NCBI GenBank assembly: GCA_965371665.1
Contig: CBDUZI010000001.1
Coordinates: 1-64,000 of the forward strand
DNA from: JAUVAV01 sp965371665
GTDB taxonomy: Bacteria; Oederibacteriota; JAAXVQ01; JAUVAV01
Direction: 5' to 3'
Length of the DNA stretch: 64,000 nucleotides
The translations under genes were made by a program, and so were the position numbers. Below are positions 6,669 through 16,585 of this stretch, piece after piece (position 1 is the first letter of the stretch; the number at the start of each line of letters is the position of its first letter). The notes under the pieces were generated by a model. It ran no database searches. It was not told the DNA's origin and was given only the letters and a program-made list of their open reading frames with translations.

Positions 6669-9491
6669 TTATCCTAATTCCAATTCAATATTATGAGTTC
6701 CCTTCTGAAAAGGTTTAATAATATTGCCTTTAACCTCTTTGCCGTCTACGCGCAGGCGTTTAATTTTCGCGTTGGCTTTCTGAAGCGGATTGTGATAATT
6801 TACGCGATACCGGGCGCCCCGAAAGTCAAATTCGATCGAGCAACGACTGAATTGCGGACCCGGGGGCAGACAGGGATCCAGCAGCAAGCCGTCAATCGTT
6901 CCCCGAATACCGAAAAAATATTGATGGAAAATAAAGCGAATCCATCCCGGTGAAGCGGTAAGCAGGGGATACTCGGCTTTACCGCTGTCATTCTCATTAT
7001 CATTGGAGATGTAGTATTCCGGAAACCAGGGGCCGTTAGTCAAAGTAATAGTCTGATCCTTGCCCAAGGGATTTAAACCATGCCAGATGCGGCCGGCTTC
7101 GGCTCCCAGTTTCTGCCGCAATAATCCATAAATAGTAAAAAGATTGGCATGACTGAAAATTGCGTTATTTTCTTTCGTGCCCGGTGCAAAACCAGTCAGC
7201 CGTCCGATTTTTGGATCAAATTGCCGGAAGGCCGGCCAGTTCAATTTTAATCCTCCATTATCTTTATCCCACAAGTATTCCCAGAGGGAATTTATAACCC
7301 TTGATTGCCTCTCCCCTTCGCAAATATCGCAGATTAAAGCATAGGCCTGGGGCAGCAGCATGATAAGCCTATCCGCCCGGCGTTTTGAAAAGATACTGTC
7401 TACCGGTTTTCCATCCGCATAGAAATAGCCGATATAATACCCGCCGTTCCAGGCCACCCGGTTGATCGTTCTTTTCATCGCTTCGGCTTTGGAGCGAAGA
7501 TCCTCCACCAAATCCTTGATTTTAACACCAACCCGCTTTCCCGAAACCCGGGTATCCACTTTTTTTAAGTAGGTTTTTAGCCGGGCGCGCTGCTTATTCG
7601 GATTTAACTTTCCCCGCCCCTGCTTTTCCAGCAGGATTTTCAATTCCTCCGCCAACTGGACCGTATTAATTTTCCGGCTCTTTTTTAATACCTCCAGCCG
7701 GTCCGCCAGATCATTTAAATTTTTAACTAATCCCATACTAAAAGTGGTATTAGTTCCTCCCCATACCTGGTCAAGACCGTCATTCCAATCAGCGCGTTTT
7801 TGAAGAATTAAACCTGTCTTCCCGACATCGTAAAACATGGTCAGAACCTGAACCAGCAAATGTTCCAGAACCGTTCCGGTAGCCGGCCGGCCGGACCTGG
7901 TCATAAGCCAACCGGTGGATCCAGGTTTCCATTGCGTATCTTTGCGCTCGCCGCGGGAAAGATATATATCCCGAAAATAACGAAGTCCGTTGACCAATAA
8001 TAATTCCGGGGCGCCCTGGTAATCTATAAAAAGGACGACCGTTGGGGTGGTCCAATAGGGATGGTCGCACCAGATTCCGCGAGTTTCGTCCGTCCCGAAT
8101 TTTTTAGTGCGGGCAAAAAACCGCGTCGCATTAGTGCCGTCCAGACGTATACCTTCCAGGCTGGCTAAAAGATGTTCCCGGCCTGCTGAGGGGTTAACCA
8201 ATAAAGCTCCCATCATATCCTGCCAGATCTCACGCCAGCCTGAAAAATCCGATCCGTAATCATATTGAGGATGTCCGGTATTGCCAAACCAGCAGCGTAT
8301 CATTAACTGCTGTGCCCACCAGCCGTTCCAGGAAAAATCAAAATCAGGATCCAGGGTTTTTATTTTAACCGCGCTGGAATGCCGCTTCCAAAATTTCTTT
8401 ACCCGGGACAAAGCCGGTAGCGCACGCTGGTAGGAATATTTTTTAATCAGAACGGACCTTTGGGCAGCGTTATCAGCAATCCCGGTCACTACTACAAACT
8501 TAAAACTCTCTCCCGGCTTCAAGGCCACCTTACGATACTCAATCGCGCCCACCGCTTCCTTACCCAGACATTGTTTGGCAGAAGGAATATCGGCCTTAAT
8601 CGCTATCGGTTCATCCCAGCCCCGGGGCCCTAAAAAACTTTCCCGATCCGTATATATACGGTCGCCCTTCGCTCCTGACTCACTATCGACTGCCATAAAA
8701 TAGCGGACATCGCTTTTTTCCGTGTGGCCTTCCACCCACTCCAGACCAGGATGGATTTCCAGATAATGCTTAATCCGGCTCTTGTTATACAGCCGTACTA
8801 CATCCCGGTGATATTCCGTATAAGCCCGGCTGCCGCCGAATATCGGAATAGTGGGAATAATATCAAAAGTTCGTACCCTATCTCCCGTATTGGTAAGGGA
8901 AACCAGCATGAGTTCTACTTTATCCCGGATCGGCACAAAAACTATGGCTTCCCCGTGCAGTTGCAAAGCAGATGATTCATTGCTTAACCTGGAGTAACCC
9001 TGACCGAAAACCGAGGTAAGGCGGTCACTGCAAAACTGTTGGCCGTAAATCCAATTCAGCGGCCAGGTTAAACCGTTTTCCAGACGCACCCATACATTTC
9101 TTCCCTGGTTTTTAGGGAAATATTGGCCGTCAAATTCGCCAAACATGCGGGAATAATCCAACCCGGAAAAGCCGCGTAAATACTGGTCGCAAACGGAAAA
9201 ATAATGCGAACCGGTGGCCAGCATATTAATTATGGGTTGGCAAAGATCACGCGGGTTTTCACACACCCATTCGCCATGTTGATTGAACCTCCATAATTTC
9301 CGGCCCAATCCCCTTTTACCGGTTATGGTATTCGGAACCCGGCGCACCACAATCATACCCCGGGATGTTTTTTCCACCCGTACCAGGCTCCCGGGAGCAA
9401 GATCAATAAAAGTAAGTATGTTTTTACCCGGACCGGCCTGATCCGCCGTTTCTCCGCTGGAAGTCACAGATTCCAATTCCTTCAGCGCCAA
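6669..9491 (-). CDS. GH94 family glycoside phosphorylase (cellobiose/beta-glucan phosphorylase-like)
   Basis: GH94 enzymes cleave beta-linked glucosides with phosphate, giving glucose 1-phosphate. Visible marks are the central WFGNTGHPQYDYGSDFSGW stretch, WREIWQDMMGALL, KKRADWNDGLDQVWGG with the catalytic DWND at 568-571, a late TASPGWIRFIFHQYFFGIRG and IDGLLLDPCLPPGPQFSR. It has no signal peptide, so it is cytoplasmic. The start chosen is TTG at 9491, because AGGAGG lies five bases before it. The first in-frame ATG (9560) lies inside a family A repeat and has a poor site, and would add 23 residues. At about 940 residues it is longer than simple cellobiose phosphorylases (about 800) and much shorter than cyclic beta-1,2-glucan synthases. 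It sits between two sugar-binding protein genes. Substrate unknown; a 1,2-, 1,3- or 1,4-glucan oligomer is possible. Confidence 0.88.
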   Translation of the reverse strand: MALKELESVTSSGETADQAGPGKNILTFIDLAPGSLVRVEKTSRGMIVVRRVPNTITGKRGLGRKLWRFNQHGEWVCENPRDLCQPIINMLATGSHYFSVCDQYLRGFSGLDYSRMFGEFDGQYFPKNQGRNVWVRLENGLTWPLNWIYGQQFCSDRLTSVFGQGYSRLSNESSALQLHGEAIVFVPIRDKVELMLVSLTNTGDRVRTFDIIPTIPIFGGSRAYTEYHRDVVRLYNKSRIKHYLEIHPGLEWVEGHTEKSDVRYFMAVDSESGAKGDRIYTDRESFLGPRGWDEPIAIKADIPSAKQCLGKEAVGAIEYRKVALKPGESFKFVVVTGIADNAAQRSVLIKKYSYQRALPALSRVKKFWKRHSSAVKIKTLDPDFDFSWNGWWAQQLMIRCWFGNTGHPQYDYGSDFSGWREIWQDMMGALLVNPSAGREHLLASLEGIRLDGTNATRFFARTKKFGTDETRGIWCDHPYWTTPTVVLFIDYQGAPELLLVNGLRYFRDIYLSRGERKDTQWKPGSTGWLMTRSGRPATGTVLEHLLVQVLTMFYDVGKTGLILQKRADWNDGLDQVWGGTNTTFSMGLVKNLNDLADRLEVLKKSRKINTVQLAEELKILLEKQGRGKLNPNKQRARLKTYLKKVDTRVSGKRVGVKIKDLVEDLRSKAEAMKRTINRVAWNGGYYIGYFYADGKPVDSIFSKRRADRLIMLLPQAYALICDICEGERQSRVINSLWEYLWDKDNGGLKLNWPAFRQFDPKIGRLTGFAPGTKENNAIFSHANLFTIYGLLRQKLGAEAGRIWHGLNPLGKDQTITLTNGPWFPEYYISNDNENDSGKAEYPLLTASPGWIRFIFHQYFFGIRGTIDGLLLDPCLPPGPQFSRCSIEFDFRGARYRVNYHNPLQKANAKIKRLRVDGKEVKGNIIKPFQKGTHNIELELG

Positions 9492-9502
9492 TCTTTCCTC
9501 CT
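9489..9502 (-). promoter_or_regulatory. Shine-Dalgarno AGGAGG deciding a TTG start for GH94
   Basis: On the minus strand AGGAGG (9502-9497) is followed by five bases and TTG (9491-9489). This is the best ribosome site near the 5' end of the GH94 frame. It favours TTG over the ATG at 9560, which is part of the repeat end GTCATTCC. Confidence 0.65.
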
Positions 9503-9555
9503 GACTATTTAATATCTGTTGTGGAAACCCTTTTTTATAGAAATTCTCTCGCTTT

Positions 9556-9637
9556 GTCATTCCGAGCGAAGCGAGGAATCTCTAAAACCCCTGCTTTTCA
9601 AAGAGATTCCTCGGTCGCTTCGCTTCCTCGGAATGAC
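9556..9637. repeat. Family A inverted-repeat element, copy 4
   Basis: An 82-bp, nearly palindromic element bounded by GTCATTCCGAG and CTCGGAATGAC, with inner arms GAGGAATCTC and GAGATTCCTC. It is the cleanest copy in the window. Its left end overlaps the first possible ATG of the GH94 frame. It lies in the gap between the lipoprotein gene (9671) and GH94. Confidence 0.8.
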
Positions 9638-9670
9638 AAAAAAATTAAAATGGCCTTTCCGCAACAGAAA

Positions 9671-10981
9671 CTATTTAGCCATTACTTTTTGTTTAGTCTT
9701 CCAAGCCTGTTTAAGCACTTTTTCCGGATCAGACTTTCCGATTAAAATGGACTGCATGCCTTTTGAGATCACTTCCCGGACTTCATATTTTTCTTCCATT
9801 TTCAGGTCCGGGGTAAGATTTCGCATGCCCTTGGCAAAATCCTTAAGCAAAGGATCAATCTCATCCATGGCTTGGAAATTCGCCGGTATCTGCTTGGATT
9901 CCTTGGCCAGCCTGACTTGTTGCTCTTTGGACAAAAACCAGCGTAAAAAGGCTACTGCTTCCTCCGGATTTTCCGAATTGTTGGTCACCGCACAGCCTTT
10001 CCCCACCCCGCCGATAAGGTACATGGGATGGGCCGCATCCTCCGGCTTGGGAAAAGGAAAAACACCCAATTCCAGTTCCGAATTCATCTCGAGATAGACA
10101 TTTACCGCCCAGGAACCATTCAACATCATGGCCGCCTTCTGATTGGCAAAATTGATTTCCGCGTCTTTGTTGGACATGGAAACCGCTCCGGGGTAGAGTA
10201 TCTTTTTTTTCTGCATATCCACCACGCGCTCGAGAACGCTTACACATCCCGGGTCAGTATAGGGCAAGGTTCCCGAGTATAACTTGCGCATTTTTTCTTC
10301 TCCCAGATAAGTCCAGCAATAAGCATTAAAAAAGGTATAATCGATCCAAAGATCTCCGAAGCCCACCAGGAAGGGAGGAATGCCGGCACGGTTAAGCTGA
10401 TCCCCGGCCTCCAGGAATTCGTCCCAGGTTGCCGGGGGTTTTTCGGGATCCAGACCGGCTTTTTTGAAAAGCTGCTTATTGTAATATATCTGAATATTCA
10501 TTACGGAAATCGGCACACCCCAGAAGGTATCGGGCTTAACCTCATAGGCATTGCCTTCCTCGTAATGAAACGCTTTTAAGGCCCGCGGAAAAAAGGTGTT
10601 ACGCCAGGCAGAAGTATCCGCGTTCAATTTCCCGGTCATTTCATATATTCTTCCAGCCCGAATATAGCGGGCCAGAAGTTCTCCGCCTCCCGCCAAGCCA
10701 ATGATATCCGGCAAGGTGTTGGCATTAGCCGAGGCTTGCAGCTTATTAAAGTAATCCGAACCGACCGGCGCCGAGAGTTCGAATGCCACCTTAACCCCGG
10801 TCTCTTCCTCATATTCCTTGGCCATACTTTCAAACATGGATTGCTGATCCGCCCACCATTCCCAAAAAGTAATTTTTACCTCCCTCTTTTTCTCGGGGTG
10901 CTTCCCGCACCCGAACAACAAGCCACCTACCATCAAACCGGTCAATGCCAATGTGAACAGTCTACTTCTTTGAAGCTTCAT
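9671..10981 (-). CDS. Sugar-binding lipoprotein of an ABC importer (solute-binding family 1)
   Basis: The 436-residue protein has a lipoprotein signal with lipobox LFGC (Cys25). It then shows the family 1 binding-protein motifs KITFWEWWADQQSMF, DIIGLAGGGELLARYI, FWGVPISVMNIQIYYN, GLDPEKPPATWDEF, AAMMLNGSWAVNVYLEMN and GGVGKGCAVTNNSENPEEAV. The aromatic WEWWADQ and WAV stretches are typical of carbohydrate ligands. AAGGAGG lies ahead of the ATG. The start overlaps the stop of the large glycosidase-like gene by four bases (ATGA), so the two are translationally coupled. It is paralogous to the 5070 protein, and the two may bind different oligosaccharides for one pair of permeases. Confidence 0.92.
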   Translation of the reverse strand: MKLQRSRLFTLALTGLMVGGLLFGCGKHPEKKREVKITFWEWWADQQSMFESMAKEYEEETGVKVAFELSAPVGSDYFNKLQASANANTLPDIIGLAGGGELLARYIRAGRIYEMTGKLNADTSAWRNTFFPRALKAFHYEEGNAYEVKPDTFWGVPISVMNIQIYYNKQLFKKAGLDPEKPPATWDEFLEAGDQLNRAGIPPFLVGFGDLWIDYTFFNAYCWTYLGEEKMRKLYSGTLPYTDPGCVSVLERVVDMQKKKILYPGAVSMSNKDAEINFANQKAAMMLNGSWAVNVYLEMNSELELGVFPFPKPEDAAHPMYLIGGVGKGCAVTNNSENPEEAVAFLRWFLSKEQQVRLAKESKQIPANFQAMDEIDPLLKDFAKGMRNLTPDLKMEEKYEVREVISKGMQSILIGKSDPEKVLKQAWKTKQKVMAK

Positions 10982-13900
10982 TTAATTTCCTCCTTCCAAT
11001 TATTATTGCCCACGATATAAAAAACGGTAAAATTCCGCTTTTCCCCAGGCTTTAGAGTGACTTCTTTGCCTAATAGTTCCATGGTATAAAAATTCGAGTC
11101 CTGCCAAACACCGATTTGACCAATCTCCTCATGCTTGAATAATTGCATAAAATAATCTTTAGTAGCTTGGTTTAGCCCTACCACCCAACCCGCACGCGGT
11201 TCATAAGAATCTTTATCGATTTTCGCAATAAATTTTTCAGTTACGAACTTGACTCTTTTCTTATTTTCAGGGTCAGAGATTGGCATAATCATCCTATGTT
11301 GCTCGTCCGCAAAATTATTTTTACCCGGAGCAAGATCAGGATGATTGAACCACTGATATTTCATGATGTCACCCGATAAGTTGGTAACTTGATAGTCTAC
11401 CTGGAGGCGTCTTCCCTTAGCAGGTAGTATCATAGTTCTTTCGAGAAGGAGCCCCTTGCGGGTTTTAGTATACATTTTAACCGCTGCTTCATTCCCGTCA
11501 TCAGTTACAATCTCCGCCTCCCAATGATTATTCCAAACCACACCAGGCCAGCCCGATGGAAACCAGTCATTTATACCTCCGTATTCAATCCAGTCCCTAT
11601 CACCTTTACGTTTCGCTATCTTAGGATAATTTTGATAAAGCATATTAGCACCGGTTTCGCGATGATAAAACGCCATTATTCTCCCGCCAATATCCTGAAC
11701 GGCTTGAATTTCCACTTCGGCATTCGCTAAAATGACATCCTCGTCGCCACGCTTCATGATATCACCCATTAACACTTTAGCTTCCCCTTCAACCACAACT
11801 GGATATATTAATTTAAATCGTTTTATTTCCTGGGGACATCTCAATTCAAAACCAAGGGTTTCTTTTCGAGCTTTCAAAGGCAATATGGAAAACTCCAACA
11901 GGACCTCCCCACCTTTAGGAACGCTGAAGTTTAATTCTTGCGGTTCTACTTGCAAACCCTTTGAGGGGGTTAACATCACTGTTCCTTGGGTACTCATATT
12001 CCCACTAGCAATCAGTCGAATAATACCTGTACTTTTCTTACCTTTCACCAGCACTCGTGGTCCTTCGCATGAAATAATTCGCCACACGGGCAAAACTTCA
12101 ACTTTCTGAGGTTTAGACTTAAAAAAATTCTTCTTGACTCGAAAACTCGCAATAATGTCATAAGTTTTTTTCTTTTCAAGACTCGGTGGCAAAACAGAAA
12201 AAGTAAGTTTCTTTGTTTTCCCTGTATTTAGGTCCAACTTTTCTTCCTTTTTCCCTTTCCACGCTTTCGGCAGATTTAGCATCACCCTCCCTCTGACTTT
12301 TTCCGTGAAGTTATTCTTTACTTCCACTTCCAGTTTCGTCCATTTTCCCGCAGATACTGCTTGTTGGTCAGTCAGAATATCAACCTCAAAGGGCGAAATA
12401 ACTTTAACAATACCTTGGGATGAAACCGTTTTTACTTTTCTTCCCCGTGGAGTAATGAGTTCTCCTTTCAACCAGATAATATCTCCGGCTTCCGCGGTAG
12501 AAGGAATTTGAAAGGGGAAAACGGTTGAGATCACCTGGCCAGAAGCTAATTGGGGGATAGGACGCGTTTTCAACACGTGCTGAGGAGAAAGTGTGGCATA
12601 ACCCGCCCGGGAATTAATCACAGGTTCGTTGCGTTTCACGAGCCATGCGGATAACGCTAAGCGAGCATTAGAAAGCACTTTCTGACTTAAATTCCTCGCT
12701 TCCAAACCAATCTGAATCTCGGTATTAACTGTTGCACTTAACTTTGAAGCACGTACATTAATAAAATAATCCTGCTTATACTTTGCATTATATTCCATGA
12801 CATATGTACTCGCTTCCGTAGCCGCCCCAACAGCATCCGGATAGAAGGAGATCGTCTGGGGTGTAGTTGCCACGAAGGTTATTGGTCTCCCCCCCTGCCG
12901 GACAGTAATGGCTTCATCGAATTTCCATTCCGCAGGACGCGGTAAGGTTAAGAGCGTTTTTTGATATTGCTGCAACTGGATAACCGTGATCCGGTTTTTT
13001 TCTCTTTCAATGACGAGGTACTGGTCGCCGGTTAAATCAAATCCATAAAGACGGGAAAAGCGGCCGGCTAAAAAGGTCCCGGAATTATTTGTAGCTATAA
13101 AACCGTTTTTAGAAACTGTATGGTTTAATACCTCCAGTTCATGGACATTTGAAATATTCGCCAAAATACCCAGATCAGGATAGGCGGACCAGAAAATCCG
13201 GTTGGGCTCCGGCTGGGAATAATTCAGTAGTGGTTTGCCCACATATTTGGATACGACTCGTTTCTGTAATTGATCCGCCAGGGCAAACCATTTTTTTTGA
13301 TTATGCCATCTAGAAACCCAGCGACCATTCAGCATATGGTAGCCATGGGCGAGATACCAGACTATTTTTTCATGACTCTCACAAAATACTTCATGGGCGA
13401 GGTCATGATGAAAAAAACAAACATGTTCGTGACCGAGATACTGCGCTATAGGAAAATATTCCCAGTTCCCTTCTCCGAAAAGGTTATTATAATCCACACT
13501 CTCCGGAACGGTAAAAGAAGCCAAGCCGCTGAAACCGCTCATCATGGGTATCAAGCGATCGTATCCCTGTTCAGTAAACAAAGGACCCAATTTCAGGTAT
13601 GCTTCACAGTTTTCATACCAGGCTTGGCAATAACCGATCGGATTTTTTAATGTCGGATTTAAATCAAAATAAATAAAACGCGCACCAATCTGATCCAGGA
13701 ATAATATATCGATACCATATTCTTTAAAAAATTTATTCGCAATATGATTCCCGGCTTTGACCACAGCGGGATGGCGAGGCGAAGCCGCCCAGCCTTTTCC
13801 GCCGGAAGGATAGAATTCATATTTAAGATCATTCTTTAAATCCCGGCTCGCTATCTCTTCCGGACCACCTGCTCTTTCCAATGTCGGACTAATATTCCAG

Positions 13901-16194
13901 AAAGTCGGATTGGTATAAGGCATAACCACCAGGTCATGCTTCTTGGCCAAAGCAATGCTTTTTTTAAAATCGGCATTCGTCCCAAAGGTCGGATCAACAG
14001 GCCAGAAGTCCGGCATATGCCGATCGAAGCCTTCCAACCACCAAGCTACAAAATGAACAATCGTCCCTTTGGGCAATTCTTTAAAATATTTATTAACATA
14101 ACGAAAACTGCGATTCATATCCAAAGAAATTTTCAATAATACCCCTTGCCTAATTTTAGAAAATAAGGTTTTACCCAATTTATCAATCAAAAGCGGAGCC
14201 TTGGTCAGCTTATTGTCTTTTTTAAAACGTCGCAAAGCAGCCTCAACTTTTTCACCAAATACCATTCTCAACGGTTGGCCCTCCCAGCTGGTTTTCGGCT
14301 CAATATAGGTCGTCCAAACGTGTTCATAAACACCACGCCTGCCGCGAGCGTAACCAACATTAATTCGGGTCGATTCGATCGGCTTATCTGCCCAAAGCAG
14401 AAAAGAAGAAAATTGTCCCCCGTCAGTTAAAGACCAGTTGATAAAGTCTGAGAATAAAAAGGGATAAGTCGTTTTCCAACGCCGTTTATTCTTAAAAAAT
14501 TGCTGATTAAATGCTATTCCCATACGCCACGGTAAATAAAATCGTTCAAGTTTTCCATAATCAAAGCTCAACTTGGGCATTTCCACTCCAATAACCGTCT
14601 TATCCTCATGATTTTGAAATTTGGCATACAAATCAAAGTAGTTATAGTTACTGAACACCAAATTGACAGCCATGACCGAAGAACCTCGTTGGGAGAGCAA
14701 ACGAAGCGTACGGCTACTCTCGATCCATCGATATGAAAATTTTGCTTCCTTATCTGCCAGAAACTCCTCGGAATTGAGAAAGGTTCCTTCTTTAAACATA
14801 ATCCGCCAAAGGTAAGCATGTTCAAACCCTAATGAAACTCGGGAATTATTTATCCTATCTGTCAGAGATTCGAAAACCCCGGTTTTGCGGCTCAGAATCA
14901 CCTGATAATACTTATTTTGAATTGTAAGTTGATTTCCGGTTTCAGAAAATCCCGGGGGGCTACTCTCTTGGGAAACCGTTTGGGCCCTATGCTTCTCCCC
15001 AAAAACCTTTTGCAGGCCCCCTTGATCCAGAGATTTTTTTTGCTTTTTATAGGTAACCGGCAATGGTGCTTTAGTATAGGGTTGAGCGGCGATCAGAGAC
15101 GGAAGCGGTTGAATTAACTGGGAGGGAACAAAGCCTGCCACCAATTTGATTTTTCTTTTCCCGATAAATTTGACCGAAGAAAACTCGATTTCGTGACCCC
15201 TATTAGGCTTTTTCTCATCCTCGGTTGTAACTCCTAATTTTAATATAAATGTCTGCGGACCTTTTAAATAATTAAACTTCCCAGCTAAATCATAAATATA
15301 CCTCCCGGGTTTGGAAATGTACTCTAAGCGATGATACCCTCCGCGAAATTGAGGGCCACTAAAAATCACATACATATTGGCGGTTAAGCGACCAACCTTA
15401 ATCTCTAATTTGGGATACTCCTCGAAATCGACTGTCAGCTCTTTGTTTACACAGCCATAGCACTGGTGCGGGTAATCGCCGATTAGCTTGATTTTTTCAT
15501 CTTCGGTTTTTTGAAGATGAGCGCCTGAACTCCCGCCATTTTCAGCACGATTACTCCAACCTAAAACGCTGGTTTCCAAGGTGGCCTTTTCTAACGCCGC
15601 TTCCTCAGCTTCTGATAAACCCTTCTGGGCCACCACCTTTATCTTTTTTGCCCTGCTGGAGGATACCAATTTCAAACTGGAAAATGTAAAACTCAATCCT
15701 TTATTTGCAGGACGTTCGGAAGTGGCTATCCCTAATTCCAGACGTATTCTTCGGACCCCATTCAAGCCGGTTGCTTTTCGAATATTGTAAGCTCTTTTCC
15801 CGACCGCCTTGGTTCCTTTTTCGGGCTTAATATAATCATTTTTACTAAAACCATCCTCGATATTAGGATTTTGAATCACTAAATACCAAGCCGCATTACA
15901 AGCCGTAACTTCAATTTCCAAAATAGGATATTTATCCAGGTCCCATTCAATATTCTGATAAACCATACCGTAAAAGAGGCTCGTGGAGGTGCCGATCACC
16001 CGGGCCTGGTTTTCAAAGAGCTTAATCTTAGCGCCGGTTGGGGTGTCGTCAGGCCAGGCCACACGCCAACGTTCCAGCGATTTATGCTTGGCATCGAATA
16101 AAACATGAGCCTTAACCTTGGCCTCCACGTGATTAACCCCCCAGGCAGCGAATATAAAGGCAGTAAATATTATTCCACATAAAAAATTTTTCAT
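10978..16194 (-). CDS. Large secreted glycosidase-like protein (TIM barrel with CBM-like, Ig-like and mutarotase-like domains)
   Basis: The 1738-residue protein has a signal peptide (1-25, ending HVEA). Two CBM-like beta sandwiches follow (about 28-185 and 210-375). Next is a beta domain (about 425-690) feeding a TIM-barrel region (about 700-1010) with HFVAWWLEGFDRHMPDFWP, LVVMPYTNPTFWN, IDILFLDQIGARF with Asp834 in the usual nucleophile strand, and MMSGFSGLASF. The order resembles DUF6259/GH101-type hydrolases. Ig-like segments (about 1165-1465) and a C-terminal domain with a mutarotase-like look (about 1480-1738, ending TVFYIVGNNN) complete it. It should act outside the inner membrane on polysaccharide. 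AGGAGGG precedes the start. It is the first gene of the cluster and overlaps the binding-protein gene. The substrate and the second catalytic residue are not identified. Confidence 0.7.
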   Translation of the reverse strand: MKNFLCGIIFTAFIFAAWGVNHVEAKVKAHVLFDAKHKSLERWRVAWPDDTPTGAKIKLFENQARVIGTSTSLFYGMVYQNIEWDLDKYPILEIEVTACNAAWYLVIQNPNIEDGFSKNDYIKPEKGTKAVGKRAYNIRKATGLNGVRRIRLELGIATSERPANKGLSFTFSSLKLVSSSRAKKIKVVAQKGLSEAEEAALEKATLETSVLGWSNRAENGGSSGAHLQKTEDEKIKLIGDYPHQCYGCVNKELTVDFEEYPKLEIKVGRLTANMYVIFSGPQFRGGYHRLEYISKPGRYIYDLAGKFNYLKGPQTFILKLGVTTEDEKKPNRGHEIEFSSVKFIGKRKIKLVAGFVPSQLIQPLPSLIAAQPYTKAPLPVTYKKQKKSLDQGGLQKVFGEKHRAQTVSQESSPPGFSETGNQLTIQNKYYQVILSRKTGVFESLTDRINNSRVSLGFEHAYLWRIMFKEGTFLNSEEFLADKEAKFSYRWIESSRTLRLLSQRGSSVMAVNLVFSNYNYFDLYAKFQNHEDKTVIGVEMPKLSFDYGKLERFYLPWRMGIAFNQQFFKNKRRWKTTYPFLFSDFINWSLTDGGQFSSFLLWADKPIESTRINVGYARGRRGVYEHVWTTYIEPKTSWEGQPLRMVFGEKVEAALRRFKKDNKLTKAPLLIDKLGKTLFSKIRQGVLLKISLDMNRSFRYVNKYFKELPKGTIVHFVAWWLEGFDRHMPDFWPVDPTFGTNADFKKSIALAKKHDLVVMPYTNPTFWNISPTLERAGGPEEIASRDLKNDLKYEFYPSGGKGWAASPRHPAVVKAGNHIANKFFKEYGIDILFLDQIGARFIYFDLNPTLKNPIGYCQAWYENCEAYLKLGPLFTEQGYDRLIPMMSGFSGLASFTVPESVDYNNLFGEGNWEYFPIAQYLGHEHVCFFHHDLAHEVFCESHEKIVWYLAHGYHMLNGRWVSRWHNQKKWFALADQLQKRVVSKYVGKPLLNYSQPEPNRIFWSAYPDLGILANISNVHELEVLNHTVSKNGFIATNNSGTFLAGRFSRLYGFDLTGDQYLVIEREKNRITVIQLQQYQKTLLTLPRPAEWKFDEAITVRQGGRPITFVATTPQTISFYPDAVGAATEASTYVMEYNAKYKQDYFINVRASKLSATVNTEIQIGLEARNLSQKVLSNARLALSAWLVKRNEPVINSRAGYATLSPQHVLKTRPIPQLASGQVISTVFPFQIPSTAEAGDIIWLKGELITPRGRKVKTVSSQGIVKVISPFEVDILTDQQAVSAGKWTKLEVEVKNNFTEKVRGRVMLNLPKAWKGKKEEKLDLNTGKTKKLTFSVLPPSLEKKKTYDIIASFRVKKNFFKSKPQKVEVLPVWRIISCEGPRVLVKGKKSTGIIRLIASGNMSTQGTVMLTPSKGLQVEPQELNFSVPKGGEVLLEFSILPLKARKETLGFELRCPQEIKRFKLIYPVVVEGEAKVLMGDIMKRGDEDVILANAEVEIQAVQDIGGRIMAFYHRETGANMLYQNYPKIAKRKGDRDWIEYGGINDWFPSGWPGVVWNNHWEAEIVTDDGNEAAVKMYTKTRKGLLLERTMILPAKGRRLQVDYQVTNLSGDIMKYQWFNHPDLAPGKNNFADEQHRMIMPISDPENKKRVKFVTEKFIAKIDKDSYEPRAGWVVGLNQATKDYFMQLFKHEEIGQIGVWQDSNFYTMELLGKEVTLKPGEKRNFTVFYIVGNNNWKEEIK

Positions 16195-16585
16195 TAAGCA
16201 TAACCCTCCTAATTCGACTCTGCAATCAGCCTTTTACAGCCTCGGCTCTTCGTCTTATACTACCCACCCCAAACCGAAAGCAAAAACTGCTTTTTAGACA
16301 CAGAAGCTCGAAGATTAAATCCCAAATCCGAAGCACCAAATCCGAAACAAATCCAAATTTCAAACTTCAAAATTCAAATAAAAAACAAGAAAAATCTTTG
16401 ACCGGCTTTACAGGATATACAAGATTTTATAAAAAATCATGTTCATCCTGTCAAAAAAATCACTATTTTCCTGCCACAAGCGGTTAATTACGTTTATCTG
16501 CGTCCATCGGCGGTTGTTAATTTCTTGGTCATTCGAATTTCGATATTCGAATTTAATTACAATCTCTCTATGCCTCTGTGGCCCT
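16195..16585. repeat. Intergenic block of dispersed repeats (families B and C plus an AAATCC-rich stretch)
   Basis: This 391-bp gap contains no gene. From about 16315 there is a degenerate run of AAATCC/AAATTC words. A family C piece follows at 16404-16452 (TTACAGGATATACAAGAT and TTCATCCTGTC). A family B unit at 16456-16520 (AAAAATCACTATTTTCCTGC, AAGCGGTTAATTACG, ATCTGCGTCCATCGGCGG) is followed by ATTCGAATTTCGATATTCG. The block separates two minus-strand operons. The promoter of the 10978 operon was not identified. Confidence 0.6.

Noticed and set aside
9519..10097. Plus-strand 192-codon frame
   Set aside because: It begins beside a family A repeat and runs antisense to the sugar-binding lipoprotein gene.
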